This document shows positions 9,495-18,191 of a DNA stretch of 64,000 nucleotides, piece by piece (the stretch's first letter is position 1; each line of letters begins with the position of its first letter). Origin of the DNA: Streptomyces sp. DHE7-1 (GTDB lineage: Bacteria > Actinomycetota > Actinomycetes > Streptomycetales > Streptomycetaceae). The notes under the pieces are model-generated. The model was not told the DNA's origin. It did not search any database and saw nothing but the letters and a program-made list of their open reading frames with translations. The translations under genes and the position numbers were made by a program. Location: NCBI GenBank assembly GCA_016432725.1, contig JACJDG010000003.1, forward strand, positions 5,672,001-5,736,000. Reading direction: 5' to 3'.

Positions 9495-11785
9495 TCAGTC
9501 CTTGTACGGGGGTCTGCCGCGGAAGTCGTCCTCTGCCGAGCCCGTTGCCACATAACTCGACTTGAGTTGCTGCGTCACCTGTTGATAGTCGGCCTTCCCG
9601 CCCGCTTCTTCGTACTTCGAGAAGTAGTGCTGGTAACTCGAACCCAGGTCGCCGATGCCCTTGTTGTAGAATTCCTGGCTGGTGAGTTGAGATTTTTCCA
9701 GGGGGTCGTCTTCCGTAGCGTCGGCGGCCTTGTCGATCTCTTGACCGATGAACGTGTTCACTACCTCACCACCGAAGTCTGCCGCAATCGGTGCGATGGC
9801 CACGCCAGCCGCGGTCGATCCAGGCAGGGGCAGTGCCGCGACACCGACGCCGACCGTGGTTCCCACGACAAGCTTTCCCCATTCGGTAGACCGGCCGAGT
9901 GACTTATTGGATTCCTCTGAGTCGACTCCGTAATCGGTTGCCGCCTGCTGCACTCGTGCGTGGTCGAGAATCCCTCGCGTTTCCGCCTTCATGGTGAGGG
10001 CGTCCACGCCATGGTCGTAGTTCGAAGCGGTCGTCGGCGGATGGGCGTCCAAAAGACTCGCGGTATAGACGTGTTGTTGTGCTACCACAATTCCGTGGGA
10101 CGTCTCGTTCTGACCGAGTACGCTGAGGGAATCAATGGCACCTTGGTTGCCGAATTCGGCGCGCCGGCCGCCGTACTGGGCCGGGAAATCACCCGCATCG
10201 CGGGCATGGTCGCCCAGGCCGGACAAGCTGTAGTCGAGGTCATCGATGTACGCCCCGGCCATCTTGCCCAGACTGTCCGCCAGCTCGGGCTGGTCGTGCA
10301 ACATCTTGGGGCCGTCCTCGCTGCCGTAGAGACAGGCCACCTGCTCCATCACGGCGGCGGTCGCGGCGTTGCGGTGGTCGCCGCCGGCCTTGACGGCGTC
10401 GGCGCTGACGTCGTACGCGTATCCGGTTGTGGCGGCCTCCAGCGCGTGACCCAGCGAGTCACGCCCCGCGACGTATCCGTCCTTACCCTCCATCGTGACG
10501 TCGGAGGCCCAGAGGCGTTCCTTGCTCAAGTACTTCAGATGGTCGTTGACCTCGGATGCTTTGTCGACCGAGTCGCCTGCGCCGCCGGGCTGGGCGAAGA
10601 ACCGCGTCGAGGCCTCCGGGTTGTGGCCCAGTGCCTCCAGGAAACCGGTCACGGGGTCGCGGCCGCGGTCGTTCTTGTAGCCCCAGTAGTTGAGGTCACC
10701 CTGGTTGGCATTGTTGACCCACATGCTGATGCCCTCGCCATTGACCTGCTTGTCATAGGCGAGGAGCTTGCCGCCGTAGTCATTGAGGAACTGGTCGTCG
10801 TAGTCGCCGAAGCGCATCAGGTTGCTCATGACCGCGTAACCGGTCGGGTTGCCCGCGTCGTCGATGCCGAGCTGGTCCGGGCCCAGCTTGATCATCTGGC
10901 GCTCCCAGTCCTGCATCCTGTCGCTGTCCGAGAGCGTGGCCTGCCCGACGACGACGCCGAGGTTCTTCTGGAGTGCTTGGCCTGCTTACTGCGCTCGGGG
11001 TCGTACTCGCCCTGATACGGATCGGCGATCCCGGCGTAGAAGGTCAGTACTTTCTTTGGTCCGGCCTGTTCTGCGAACTCCTCGGCGAAGAGCGGGTCAT
11101 CCTTGTATTTCGCCAGGGTCGCGTTGAGGGTAGCCAGCTCCGTTTTCGTGACGTCGTGAGGGTCCTTCGCCAGAATCCTGGCGAGCCTGTCGGCGTCAGC
11201 GATCGCCTTAGCAGCCGTGTCCCGATCTTCGTAACCGGTACCCGAGAAACCGTACTTGGCCTGATCGACCAGAAGGCGCAGCACTCTGGCGGCCGTGGAG
11301 TCGCTCTCAACGGCCTTGTTCAGAATTCGCTGGATCTCGTCACGCAGGTCGTCGACCACCTGCTGGCTCGTTGCGCCGGTCCCACCGCCGGGGTCGGACG
11401 CCCAGTCGGGGCGGGTGTTCTGGGTGACGACGAACTTTCCGTCACCGGTGTCCACCACGCTCAGGTGATGCCGAGTGGCGCCGCGCTCGATCGCTGCCTG
11501 GACCTCCGTGCGGTAGCCGATGAGTTCGTCACGGGTGTCGCCGAGGATGTTGGCGATGGTGTCGGCCTGTGTGTGCGCATCGGCGTATTCCCCGGCGGTC
11601 TTGTCGATGAAGTCGCGGGTCACGGCGGCGTTGAGGCCCGCCCAGTCCGCCTTGTGCGCACGTGCCTTGAGATGTTTGTCTGCGTCCTCGGCGAGGGCCT
11701 TCAGCTTCCTCGCCATGTTCCGCCAGTCGGTGACCGCCTCACCCAGCTGCTGGAAGTTGCCGAAGCGGAGTGCGTCGAGATCCAC
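9495..11785 (-). CDS. Large WXG-domain ESX-associated protein, cassette B (one apparent frameshift)
   Basis: 763 residues after correction. GTG start at 11785, four bases after the stop of the upstream small gene. The N-terminus MDLDALRFGNFQQL is followed by a helical domain with Trp48-Ala-Gly (KADWAG), a WXG-type turn. The middle is helical, rich in Asp/Ala/Lys. A Gly-rich hydrophobic stretch (GKLVVGTTVGVGVAALPLPG, about residues 637-680) lies near the C-terminus. The frame breaks near 10976; restoring one base joins SKQAKALQKNLGVVVGQ to MQDWERQMIKLG. It is clearly paralogous to the protein at 23070-25349. No enzyme motif recognised; it may belong to a DUF6571-like group, uncertain. Confidence 0.7.
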
Positions 11786-11789
11786 TGTC

Positions 11790-12245
11790 TCAGCTGCCCT
11801 TCCGCTCGTCGAAACCCTTCTCGAGCGTGGCGATGCCGCTCAGCATGCCGGAGATGTAGACCTCGTCGCCGGCATGCGCGCCCTTGGTGTAATCGAGGTG
11901 GTTGGAGATGTGGGCCGTGGCATCAAGGAGTGTTCGCGCCTGGTCCACCCAATGCTGCGCAACGGTGTCGAGCGCGGAGCCGATCTCGAATCCCTCGCTC
12001 GCCAAGCCGCTCGCGGCCTTCAGCGAGTTCATACGGGCAAGGTCGCTGTCGTGCTGGAACGCTTGGTACAAGTCGTAGGCGCCGTCACCGACCCCTGCGA
12101 GGTCGGTCTGATTGACGCGAAGGTCTCCTTGGCGGTTGGGGGTGCCGCCGGAATCGGGTGGGACGTGGTTGAGCCGCATGTGCGTCTGGCCTCGGGCACG
12201 CTGCAGTGCGTCGCCCTTCAGCTGCTCCCACTCGTCCCAAGCCAC
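11790..12245 (-). CDS. Small helical ESX-associated protein with WDEWEQLK and MRLN motifs, cassette B
   Basis: 151 residues from the GTG at 12245. This start is chosen because the paralogue at 25378-25896 begins at the same residue (AWDEWEQLK) and because a G-rich RBS (GGGGAAAGGG) sits upstream; an in-frame ATG at 12272 would add nine residues. It contains MRLNHVPPDSGG near residue 22, then helices with a conserved W (TVAQHWVDQARTLLDATAHISNHLDY) typical of a WXG100-like hairpin. The last residues are FDERKGS. It is followed after four bases by the large gene, so the products are probably made together and may interact. Confidence 0.7.
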   Translation of the reverse strand: MAWDEWEQLKGDALQRARGQTHMRLNHVPPDSGGTPNRQGDLRVNQTDLAGVGDGAYDLYQAFQHDSDLARMNSLKAASGLASEGFEIGSALDTVAQHWVDQARTLLDATAHISNHLDYTKGAHAGDEVYISGMLSGIATLEKGFDERKGS

Positions 12246-12715
12246 CGGCGGGCCCTTTCCCCTTATCACCACGGTTCACCCTCTCGTCGCACTGAGCTCT
12301 GTCGGGTCGGCCGTCACTCGAGAGGGCGTTCATCGCACGCTAGCAACTCGCGTTCGGCGCACGGACGGTGGCCGCAGCACCTCACCTGATTCGGTGTAGA
12401 GGTTTGATGAAGATCGCTGAGGGTGTCATCGTCGAGGTCGGCTGTGCCGCAGAGCCGGTTCATCCGCCCTGGAGGTGTACGGCGGCGAGGCGGGCGACCG
12501 GTTCGCTGCAAACAGGAAAATGGGACAAACCATGGCGTCGGGTGCGGTCTCGTAACCGAGTTAAGACACATGCCTGGTTGGACCGGTTGGGCAGGTTGAC
12601 TAGAGTGGTAAAGGCGTTGTGAGACGCGGCTCGCTTTGCGATCGTACGGCGAGCGGGTGGTTGATCCCGGCCCGCCAAGGCCGGGGAACCGTACGGGGAA
12701 ACGGGGAGGAGCGTC
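12246..12715. other. Divergent intergenic region between cassette B and the esx operon
   Basis: 470 bases with no convincing gene. Short open frames on both strands here lack an RBS and give Arg/Pro-rich junk. The right half carries the promoter described at 12578-12606, reading toward the esx genes. The promoter for the minus-strand cassette must also lie here, but I could not identify a clear -35/-10 pair. AT content is visibly higher than in the flanking genes. Confidence 0.7.
12578..12606 (+). promoter_or_regulatory. Candidate housekeeping promoter of the esx operon
   Basis: TTGGAC (12578-12583), 17-base spacer, TAGAGT (12601-12606) fits a Streptomyces HrdB-type promoter. It would start transcription about 100 bases before the GTG at 12716 and drive the small protein, the Gly/Pro-rich protein, mycosin 2 and probably esxB/esxA. 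Confidence 0.6.
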
Positions 12716-13144
12716 GTGCTTCCGGCAGACATGGTGGGGGGCGTGTCAGCGGCGAACCTGAAGGCCAGCGGCGACGCGTTGAAGAAGTTCGTGAGCCGGG
12801 TGGACGCCGTACTGAAGGACCTCGAGGGGTCGGCGGGGAACCCGACGCGGGTCGGGCAGCAGGCGATTCGTAAGGGATCGCTCAGTAGTACGTCCGGGCA
12901 GTTCCATGAGGCCGATGCCCTGTACGGGACGTTCAACGCGGTCCATGAGCGCCTCACCACGCTCTCCAAGACCCTGCACCTGCAGATCGAGGCGATCGGC
13001 ATCGCTGTTCTGGGCGCCAAGGGAACCTTCGACAACCTCGAAGAGGAGCAGCGGCGGCGGTTCTGGGAAATTCAGGGCGAGATCAAGAAACTCGACGCAC
13101 AGGGTGACAAGTACGCCGGTGGCGGCACCGATGTGGTGAGGTGA
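12716..13144 (+). CDS. Small helical ESX-associated protein, 142 aa
   Basis: GTG start at 12716 behind GGGGAGGAG; an ATG 15 bases later (MVGGVSAANL) is an alternative. Almost entirely helical, with heptad-like segments (LKASGDALKKFVSRVDAVLKDL; LTTLSKTLHLQIEAIGIAV; NLEEEQRRRFWEIQGEIKKL). This is the build of WXG100-like or T7SS partner proteins, although no W-x-G turn is present. The next gene starts one base after its stop, so the pair is tightly coupled. Likely a chaperone or partner of the 596-residue protein downstream; inferred from position and fold only. Confidence 0.65.
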   Translation: MLPADMVGGVSAANLKASGDALKKFVSRVDAVLKDLEGSAGNPTRVGQQAIRKGSLSSTSGQFHEADALYGTFNAVHERLTTLSKTLHLQIEAIGIAVLGAKGTFDNLEEEQRRRFWEIQGEIKKLDAQGDKYAGGGTDVVR

Positions 13145-13145
13145 C

Positions 13146-14936
13146 ATGACCGACAAGCACGCGGCGGACCTCGATCGGGTCTCCCATCAGAACACCTTCG
13201 CAGACCTGGCGCGGGATGCGGCGGAGCATCCTCACGAGGGCGGCTGGCTCAAGGGCCTCGTGAACGGCGCAATTCGCGGTGTGGCCAAGGACACCCCGTA
13301 CGCGGAAGCCATGGTCAGCCGTACGGAATTCAACGACTACTCTCTCAACAGAATAATTGACCTGGTCGAGCGGACGGACCCGGAGGACCTGGAGTCCTCC
13401 GGAAAGGCCCTGTGGGACGCACGCGATGCCATCACGGCGGCCGCTGACGAGCTCAAGGGCCAGTTCGACACGGTGCCGTGGGTCGGTAAGGCCGGCGACG
13501 ACTTCCGTACCTGGGGCACAGGACTTGTCTCGAGCGCGTACAGCCTGAGCACATTTGCCGGGGGTGCGGGCGATCAAATCACGGCAGCCGCCGTTGGCCT
13601 TGCGTCCGTACGAAGCGCCATGCCGGATCGTGACCCGGCGAACCGGAAGCGGCCTGAGGACTTCACTGGAGCTGAGAAGGCGGCCAGCAAAGAAGAGTAT
13701 GCAGCTGCCGTAAAGGTGGAGAAGGACCGCCAAGAGGCAATCAACCAGATGAACCGGTTGGCCTCGTACTACGCGGTGTCCAGCGAGCAGCTGCAGGCTC
13801 TGCATAAGAACGCTCCTGAGTTCAAAGGTGTGCCGGACGTCGGTGTTCCCAGGCCTCAGCGAAGCGAAGCTGCCCCTGAGTCCGGAGGGGCTGCGTCGGG
13901 TGGGACCCCGGCAACGGACTCGCCCGCTTTTGTCGGGGGGCATCACACGACAGTTGCTGTGGAACCTGTCAGGCATGTCCCGCATGAGACCGTTGCAGAG
14001 CCCGTGAAGCATGTTCCCGGGCACGTCTCGTCCCCCGAGCAGCCTCAGCCTGTGGGCACGAGTATCGACAGCACTGGAACACTGCCTCCGGTCACGACGG
14101 CTGGACCTGTACCCGGCCATACTCCGCCTGTCATCGGCGCCCCTCCCACCAGCGGCGGTCAGCCGGGTATGTTCGACGGCCCCTTCGGGACTCCGATTCC
14201 CAGCGCGGGGTCCGGCAGGAGTCTGAACGGTGCGGGAGGATTTCGAACTCCTCCTTCGGCTCAGGGCCGCGCGGGAACTCCTGGCCCTACGAACCCCGGC
14301 TCCGGACGTTCCGGAGGGCAAGGTCCCATGAACCAGATGGGCCGTGCCACGTCGACAGGACAGTCCGCCGCCAAGGGCGTCACGTCAGGGCCGAAGTCGG
14401 CACCGGGGAGTCGAGCGGTCAGCGGTGGTACGCCGCGGCCTGGTGGCACTGCGGCGCCGCGAGCCAACGGTGGGCCTACGACCGGTGCCGGCCGCTCCAA
14501 CGGGGTCGTCGGTGGACGGCCTACGAACACCGGTGGCGCTGCGAAAGGCGGGGCACGGATCCCCCGCGGCACGGTCATTGGTCAGGAGGGTGCCGGTAGC
14601 TCACGTCCCGCGGCTGGTCGACTCGGGCAGCGTGGCGTCTTCGGAACGCCTGAGGCCGCTGCACGGTTTGGTGCAGGAGCAAGCAACTCTCGCACCGGTA
14701 CGGGAGCGTCCGAGGCGGTTACGGGTAGGCCGTCCGCACGCAATTCCGCCTCGGGAGCTGAGCGCAACGGCATGACGCGTGGCGGTGCGGGACTCATGCG
14801 AGGCACCGTCCGCAACGGCAAGCCCGAGGGCGAGGAAGGCACGCAGGGAGCGCCGCGCCCCGACTACCTGGTCGAAGACGAAGAGACACACCTGCCCAAC
14901 AAGCCCCGGCGTGATGTGCCGCCGGTGGTCGACTGA
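13146..14936 (+). CDS. Large ESX-associated protein with helical N-terminus and Gly/Pro-rich tail
   Basis: 596 residues. The first 240 residues are helical and contain WVGKAGDDFRTWG (about residues 114-126), a WXG-like element, followed by LKG/NQMNRL helices. From about residue 245 the sequence becomes low-complexity, rich in Gly, Pro, Ser, Thr and Arg, with a PPE-like composition, and it ends in an acidic then basic tail (LVEDEETHLPNKPRRD). There is no signal peptide, so if exported it would use the ESX route. Consecutive rare codons AGA ATA ATT occur near 13350, unlike the neighbouring housekeeping genes. The spacing to mycosin 2 is short. Function unknown. Confidence 0.7.
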   Translation: MTDKHAADLDRVSHQNTFADLARDAAEHPHEGGWLKGLVNGAIRGVAKDTPYAEAMVSRTEFNDYSLNRIIDLVERTDPEDLESSGKALWDARDAITAAADELKGQFDTVPWVGKAGDDFRTWGTGLVSSAYSLSTFAGGAGDQITAAAVGLASVRSAMPDRDPANRKRPEDFTGAEKAASKEEYAAAVKVEKDRQEAINQMNRLASYYAVSSEQLQALHKNAPEFKGVPDVGVPRPQRSEAAPESGGAASGGTPATDSPAFVGGHHTTVAVEPVRHVPHETVAEPVKHVPGHVSSPEQPQPVGTSIDSTGTLPPVTTAGPVPGHTPPVIGAPPTSGGQPGMFDGPFGTPIPSAGSGRSLNGAGGFRTPPSAQGRAGTPGPTNPGSGRSGGQGPMNQMGRATSTGQSAAKGVTSGPKSAPGSRAVSGGTPRPGGTAAPRANGGPTTGAGRSNGVVGGRPTNTGGAAKGGARIPRGTVIGQEGAGSSRPAAGRLGQRGVFGTPEAAARFGAGASNSRTGTGASEAVTGRPSARNSASGAERNGMTRGGAGLMRGTVRNGKPEGEEGTQGAPRPDYLVEDEETHLPNKPRRDVPPVVD

Positions 14937-14960
14937 CCGCGAGTGAGGACAGAGAAAGCG

Positions 14961-16244
14961 ATGAAGTCAGGGATCAGCCGACGAGCCGAGCATGCAGGGC
15001 CCCGCAGGGTGCGCCGCGGAGGACGAGTGCGTGCACTGAGTGCGATCGTCGGTGCCCTGGCCGCTGTGACTGTGGGCCTGGCGCCGAGTGCCCTTGCGTA
15101 CGACGAACAGTCGAAGCAGTGGTATTTGGACTACATGGAGGCCGACCAGTTGTGGAAGGTGAGTACCGGTAAGGGCGTCAAGGTCGCTGTGATCGACTCG
15201 GGCGTCAACCCGAACACGCCGTCGCTGAAAGGGCAAGTCCTCGCGGATGAGGTTCCCAAGCAGGTCGGTTATCGGGCGACGGACGACTACACCGGTCACG
15301 GAACAAGCATGGCTGAGTTGATCGCCGGCACAGGAGCGGGTGGCGGCCTGAAAGGGCTGGCACCGGGGGCGAAAATCGTTCCTTACCGAGTCGATCTCGA
15401 GGGGCTCAAGGGCGCGGAAGAGCATGAGAAGACGCCCGAGCCGGCAGAGGCGCTCAGGGCTGCGGCCGACACGGACGCAAAAATCATCAGCATGTCATTC
15501 GGCGGCATGACCACGGACGAAGACGAAGCGGCGGTCAACTATGCCGCCTCGAAGGGCAAGTTGCTGGTAGCTGCGGTCGGCAACAGCGGGACGAACGGCC
15601 TCGCTGACTATCCTGCCGGGTACCCCTATGTCGTTGGTGTGTCGGCAATCGGTGAGTCTGGTTCGGTTTCGAAGTTCTCCTCAAGCGACGGCAGTGCCGA
15701 CTTTGCCGCTCCAGGTGAAGGCATTCCCGGTTGGTGTGACGCCAAGTTCCGTTCTTACTGCAACCGTCAAGGTACGAGCGCGGCGACCGCGATCACCTCG
15801 GCTGCCGCTGCCCTGATCTGGTCCGCTCACCCGGACTGGAACGTCAATCAGGTCGTCCGTTCACTCGTTGACACCGCGGGACGTAAGTGGCCGAAGAGCA
15901 AGCCGAGTAAGTACCTTGGCTATGGGCTTGTTCGTCCTCGCCTGGTCCTTGCGGACCCCCATTACGACGCCGGCCCGGCCAACGTGGACCCGCTCGCCAA
16001 GGCGAACGGCGGTGACGTGCTGGCAAAGTCCGGAACGAAGCCCTCCACACCTCCCTCCTCCTCTGCATCAACCCCGTCACAAGCCCCCGCGAAGGGTTCT
16101 ACCGGCGGCACCTCGGCGGCAGGATCGAGCGCGGAGTCGTCGAGCGACAGCAACACCCTTTGGATCGCACTCGGCGCCGTCGCCGCGGTCATCGTGATCG
16201 GCGGCGGAGGGGCTGCCGTCATGCGGGCTCGGCGTGCCAGGTGA
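14961..16244 (+). CDS. Type VII secretion-associated serine protease, mycosin 2
   Basis: 427 residues from the ATG at 14961; an in-frame GTG at 14943 lacks an RBS. Signal peptide (ALSAIVGALAAVTVGLAPSALA), then a subtilisin domain with Asp79 (VAVIDSG), His113 (GHGTSMAEL), Asn208 (AVGNSG) and Ser273 (GTSAATA). A Ser/Thr/Pro linker leads to a C-terminal TM helix (LWIALGAVAAVIVIGGGGAAV) and a basic tail, the usual mycosin anchor. It differs strongly from mycosin 1 at 3237-4533. It lies between the Gly/Pro-rich protein and esxB, so it is the mycosin most closely linked to the WXG100 substrates. Confidence 0.9.
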   Translation: MKSGISRRAEHAGPRRVRRGGRVRALSAIVGALAAVTVGLAPSALAYDEQSKQWYLDYMEADQLWKVSTGKGVKVAVIDSGVNPNTPSLKGQVLADEVPKQVGYRATDDYTGHGTSMAELIAGTGAGGGLKGLAPGAKIVPYRVDLEGLKGAEEHEKTPEPAEALRAAADTDAKIISMSFGGMTTDEDEAAVNYAASKGKLLVAAVGNSGTNGLADYPAGYPYVVGVSAIGESGSVSKFSSSDGSADFAAPGEGIPGWCDAKFRSYCNRQGTSAATAITSAAAALIWSAHPDWNVNQVVRSLVDTAGRKWPKSKPSKYLGYGLVRPRLVLADPHYDAGPANVDPLAKANGGDVLAKSGTKPSTPPSSSASTPSQAPAKGSTGGTSAAGSSAESSSDSNTLWIALGAVAAVIVIGGGGAAVMRARRAR

Positions 16245-16377
16245 CGTCGGCAGTCGTATGTAGCCCTGTGTTCTCGGGATAGGGCACGCAGTGCGGGCTC
16301 ACCGTCGCACAGCGCCGACATGCGCGGTGAGCCGAAACAGTTGGATCGAAGAGACAGACAAGAAAGGGCGGGCTGAC

Positions 16378-16725
16378 ATGGCCGACAAGCAGAAGCTCGA
16401 AGATGCCGCAGTAATCCACCTGCAGAAGAGGATGGCCGAGAAGTACGAGGGCATCCGCAAGCGCGTGCACGGCCTCCAGGGCGTCATCGACGGCCTCGAG
16501 GGTCAGTGGCAGGGCATCGGCCGTGCCGCGTTCGACAAGAAGCAGTACGAGATCAACGAGTCGCTGAAGAACATCGGCGACATCCTCGGTGACGTCATCG
16601 AGGCGATGACCGCGACGCGCAACATCAAGGACAGCAAGGAAGACGAGGTGCGCGCGTCCGTCAACAAGATCGACGTCCAGGACGGCGCTCCCACGGTTCA
16701 GTCCTCCTCCCTCAGCTCCTACTGA
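16378..16725 (+). CDS. esxB: WXG100 family protein EsxB
   Basis: 115 residues, within the WXG100 size range. It forms a predicted helix-turn-helix hairpin with the turn motif WQG (residues 44-46, in LEGQWQGIGRAAF) flanked by heptad-patterned helices. The C-terminal tail is Ser-rich (VQSSSLSSY) and exposed, where ESX export signals lie in mycobacterial partners. The gene has its own 133-base upstream gap after mycosin 2. EsxB and the next product EsxA are expected to form a heterodimer that is exported by the EccC motor. The A/B naming follows Streptomyces usage from memory. Confidence 0.9.
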   Translation: MADKQKLEDAAVIHLQKRMAEKYEGIRKRVHGLQGVIDGLEGQWQGIGRAAFDKKQYEINESLKNIGDILGDVIEAMTATRNIKDSKEDEVRASVNKIDVQDGAPTVQSSSLSSY

Positions 16726-16821
16726 GACTCGGCCCCTTCACGGGGCGAGCGGCACTCAGAGCTACTGCCGGGCAGCCGGCGCACACAACAGGCACACACA
16801 GGCGAGACGAGGTAAACAGCC

Positions 16822-17121
16822 ATGGCCAACAACGCTGAGGGTCTGTCAGTAACTTACGACGGGCTCGACGTCGCGGCGACGAAGATCGGCAACGAGGCGA
16901 GCCAGCTCGAGCAGGACCTGCAGGAGCTCCGCAAGATGGTGGTGAGCAGCATGCAGTACTGGGAGGGCCAGGCCCAGACCACCTTCCACGAGAAGCTGCA
17001 CCGCTGGGACAAGGAGGCGAACGACATCCACCAGGCGCTGACCGGGATCGGCCACGTCGTCGCCCAGTCCGGCGGTACGTACATGGAAGGCGACAAGAAG
17101 GCCTCCAGCTACTTCCAGTAG
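16822..17121 (+). CDS. esxA: WXG100 family protein EsxA
   Basis: 99 residues with the turn motif WEG (residues 47-49, in MQYWEGQAQTTF) between two amphipathic helices, the classic ESAT-6 pattern. It ends ASSYFQ. It follows esxB by 96 bases and is closed by a strong hairpin 25 bases after the stop, so esxB-esxA ends a transcription unit. Expected to pair with EsxB and be secreted by the ESX system encoded around it. Confidence 0.9.
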   Translation: MANNAEGLSVTYDGLDVAATKIGNEASQLEQDLQELRKMVVSSMQYWEGQAQTTFHEKLHRWDKEANDIHQALTGIGHVVAQSGGTYMEGDKKASSYFQ

Positions 17122-17146
17122 GACGAGGCTCACAAGAAGCAACTCC

Positions 17147-17177
17147 AGGGTGGGCGCGCGCGGGAGGCGCCCACCCT
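17147..17177 (+). terminator. Terminator after esxA
   Basis: Perfect 11-bp stem (AGGGTGGGCGC / GCGCCCACCCT) with a 9-base loop, 26 bases after the esxA stop. There is no T tail, which is common for Streptomyces terminators. It separates the esx unit from the kinase genes. Confidence 0.8.
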
Positions 17178-17247
17178 GTCGTCGGCCCGCAGGCGGCCGC
17201 CGCGGCCGGCAGCAACCTTCCCGTGCGGACGAGGACTGGGGATTCAC

Positions 17248-18180
17248 GTGCACGGGACAGGCGCTCGAACCGGCGAGGCACACCCGGATGTCCCCGCCTC
17301 GCGCCGGATCGGCCCGTATGTCCTCCTCACCCCGCTGGACGATCCGCACACCCGCATTCCGGTGCCGGAGCGGCGCTACATCGCACGCAGCGTCGACGGC
17401 GAGCACACCGTCCTGCTCGGCGCACCTCTTCCCGGTGCCGACCATCAGGCCTTCCTTGCCGAGGCCGAGACCTCGCGCTACCTGCTCGGTCAGTTCATGG
17501 CGCCCGCCGCGGCATGCTCGGGCCCGGGGCAGAGCGCCTGGCACACACGCCCGTACCTGCCCGCCCTTCCGCTGCCCACCGCTCTGGCCGTGCATGGGGG
17601 ACCGCTCCCCGAGCGGACCGTCCGGGCCCTCGGGGCGGCTCTTGCCGAAGCTCTGATCGTCGTTCACGGGCAAGGCCTCACCTACGCCGGCGTCTCGCCC
17701 GCGGCCGTGCTGCTCGCCGCCGACGGGCCACGCCTCACCTGCTTCGGCGCCGTACGGGCCGCGGCAGCGGAGGGCGCCGCGCGTTCCGGGCTGCCGGGTC
17801 TGGAGTCCGGCAGCCTCCCGCCCGAGCAGGCGACCGGCGGCCTTCCGCGTCCGCTGGGCGACGTGTACGCACTGGGCGCGACACTGGCGTACGCCGCGAC
17901 CGGCTACACCGCTCCCGAGAGAGAGGAACTGCCGCCCGCGCTGCGTGCGACCATCGGCCGCTGCTTGTCGCGGGACGCCGGAGCGCGCCCCCAACTGGCC
18001 GAACTGGTGGGGACGTTCGCGCCTGCCTCGGGTGATGCCGGTCAGACGAGCGGAACCGCCGCGCTGCTCGGTCCGGGCTGGCTGCCGAGCCGGGTGATCG
18101 CGGCCATCGCCCACCAGTCGGCCGCCGTACTCGCCGCGGACATCTCGCGCGCCACCGTGTCCGCTTCCCGCCAGGACTGA
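17248..18180 (+). CDS. Protein kinase-like protein, predicted pseudokinase
   Basis: 310 residues, GTG start. The outline of a Ser/Thr kinase is present, but the catalytic parts are gone. There is no Gly-rich loop (IGPYVLLTPLDDPHTR instead), and the VAIK Lys is absent (TVLLGAP). HRDLKPxN has become TYAGVSPAAVLL (residues 145-155), and DFG has become CFG (165-167). The C-lobe PEQ (192-194) and the GDVYALGATLAYAATG helix (204-219) are kept, so the fold should survive without phosphotransfer. It has no TM segment. Eleven bases separate it from the next kinase gene, so they are probably one operon. A regulatory pseudokinase in ESX control is a plausible role. Confidence 0.8.
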   Translation: MHGTGARTGEAHPDVPASRRIGPYVLLTPLDDPHTRIPVPERRYIARSVDGEHTVLLGAPLPGADHQAFLAEAETSRYLLGQFMAPAAACSGPGQSAWHTRPYLPALPLPTALAVHGGPLPERTVRALGAALAEALIVVHGQGLTYAGVSPAAVLLAADGPRLTCFGAVRAAAAEGAARSGLPGLESGSLPPEQATGGLPRPLGDVYALGATLAYAATGYTAPEREELPPALRATIGRCLSRDAGARPQLAELVGTFAPASGDAGQTSGTAALLGPGWLPSRVIAAIAHQSAAVLAADISRATVSASRQD

Positions 18181-18191
18181 CGATCATCCGT

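Noticed and set aside
12314..12622. Small overlapping open frames on both strands of the 12.3-12.7 kb gap
   Set aside because: No RBS, Arg/Pro-rich composition, and they overlap the esx promoter region.
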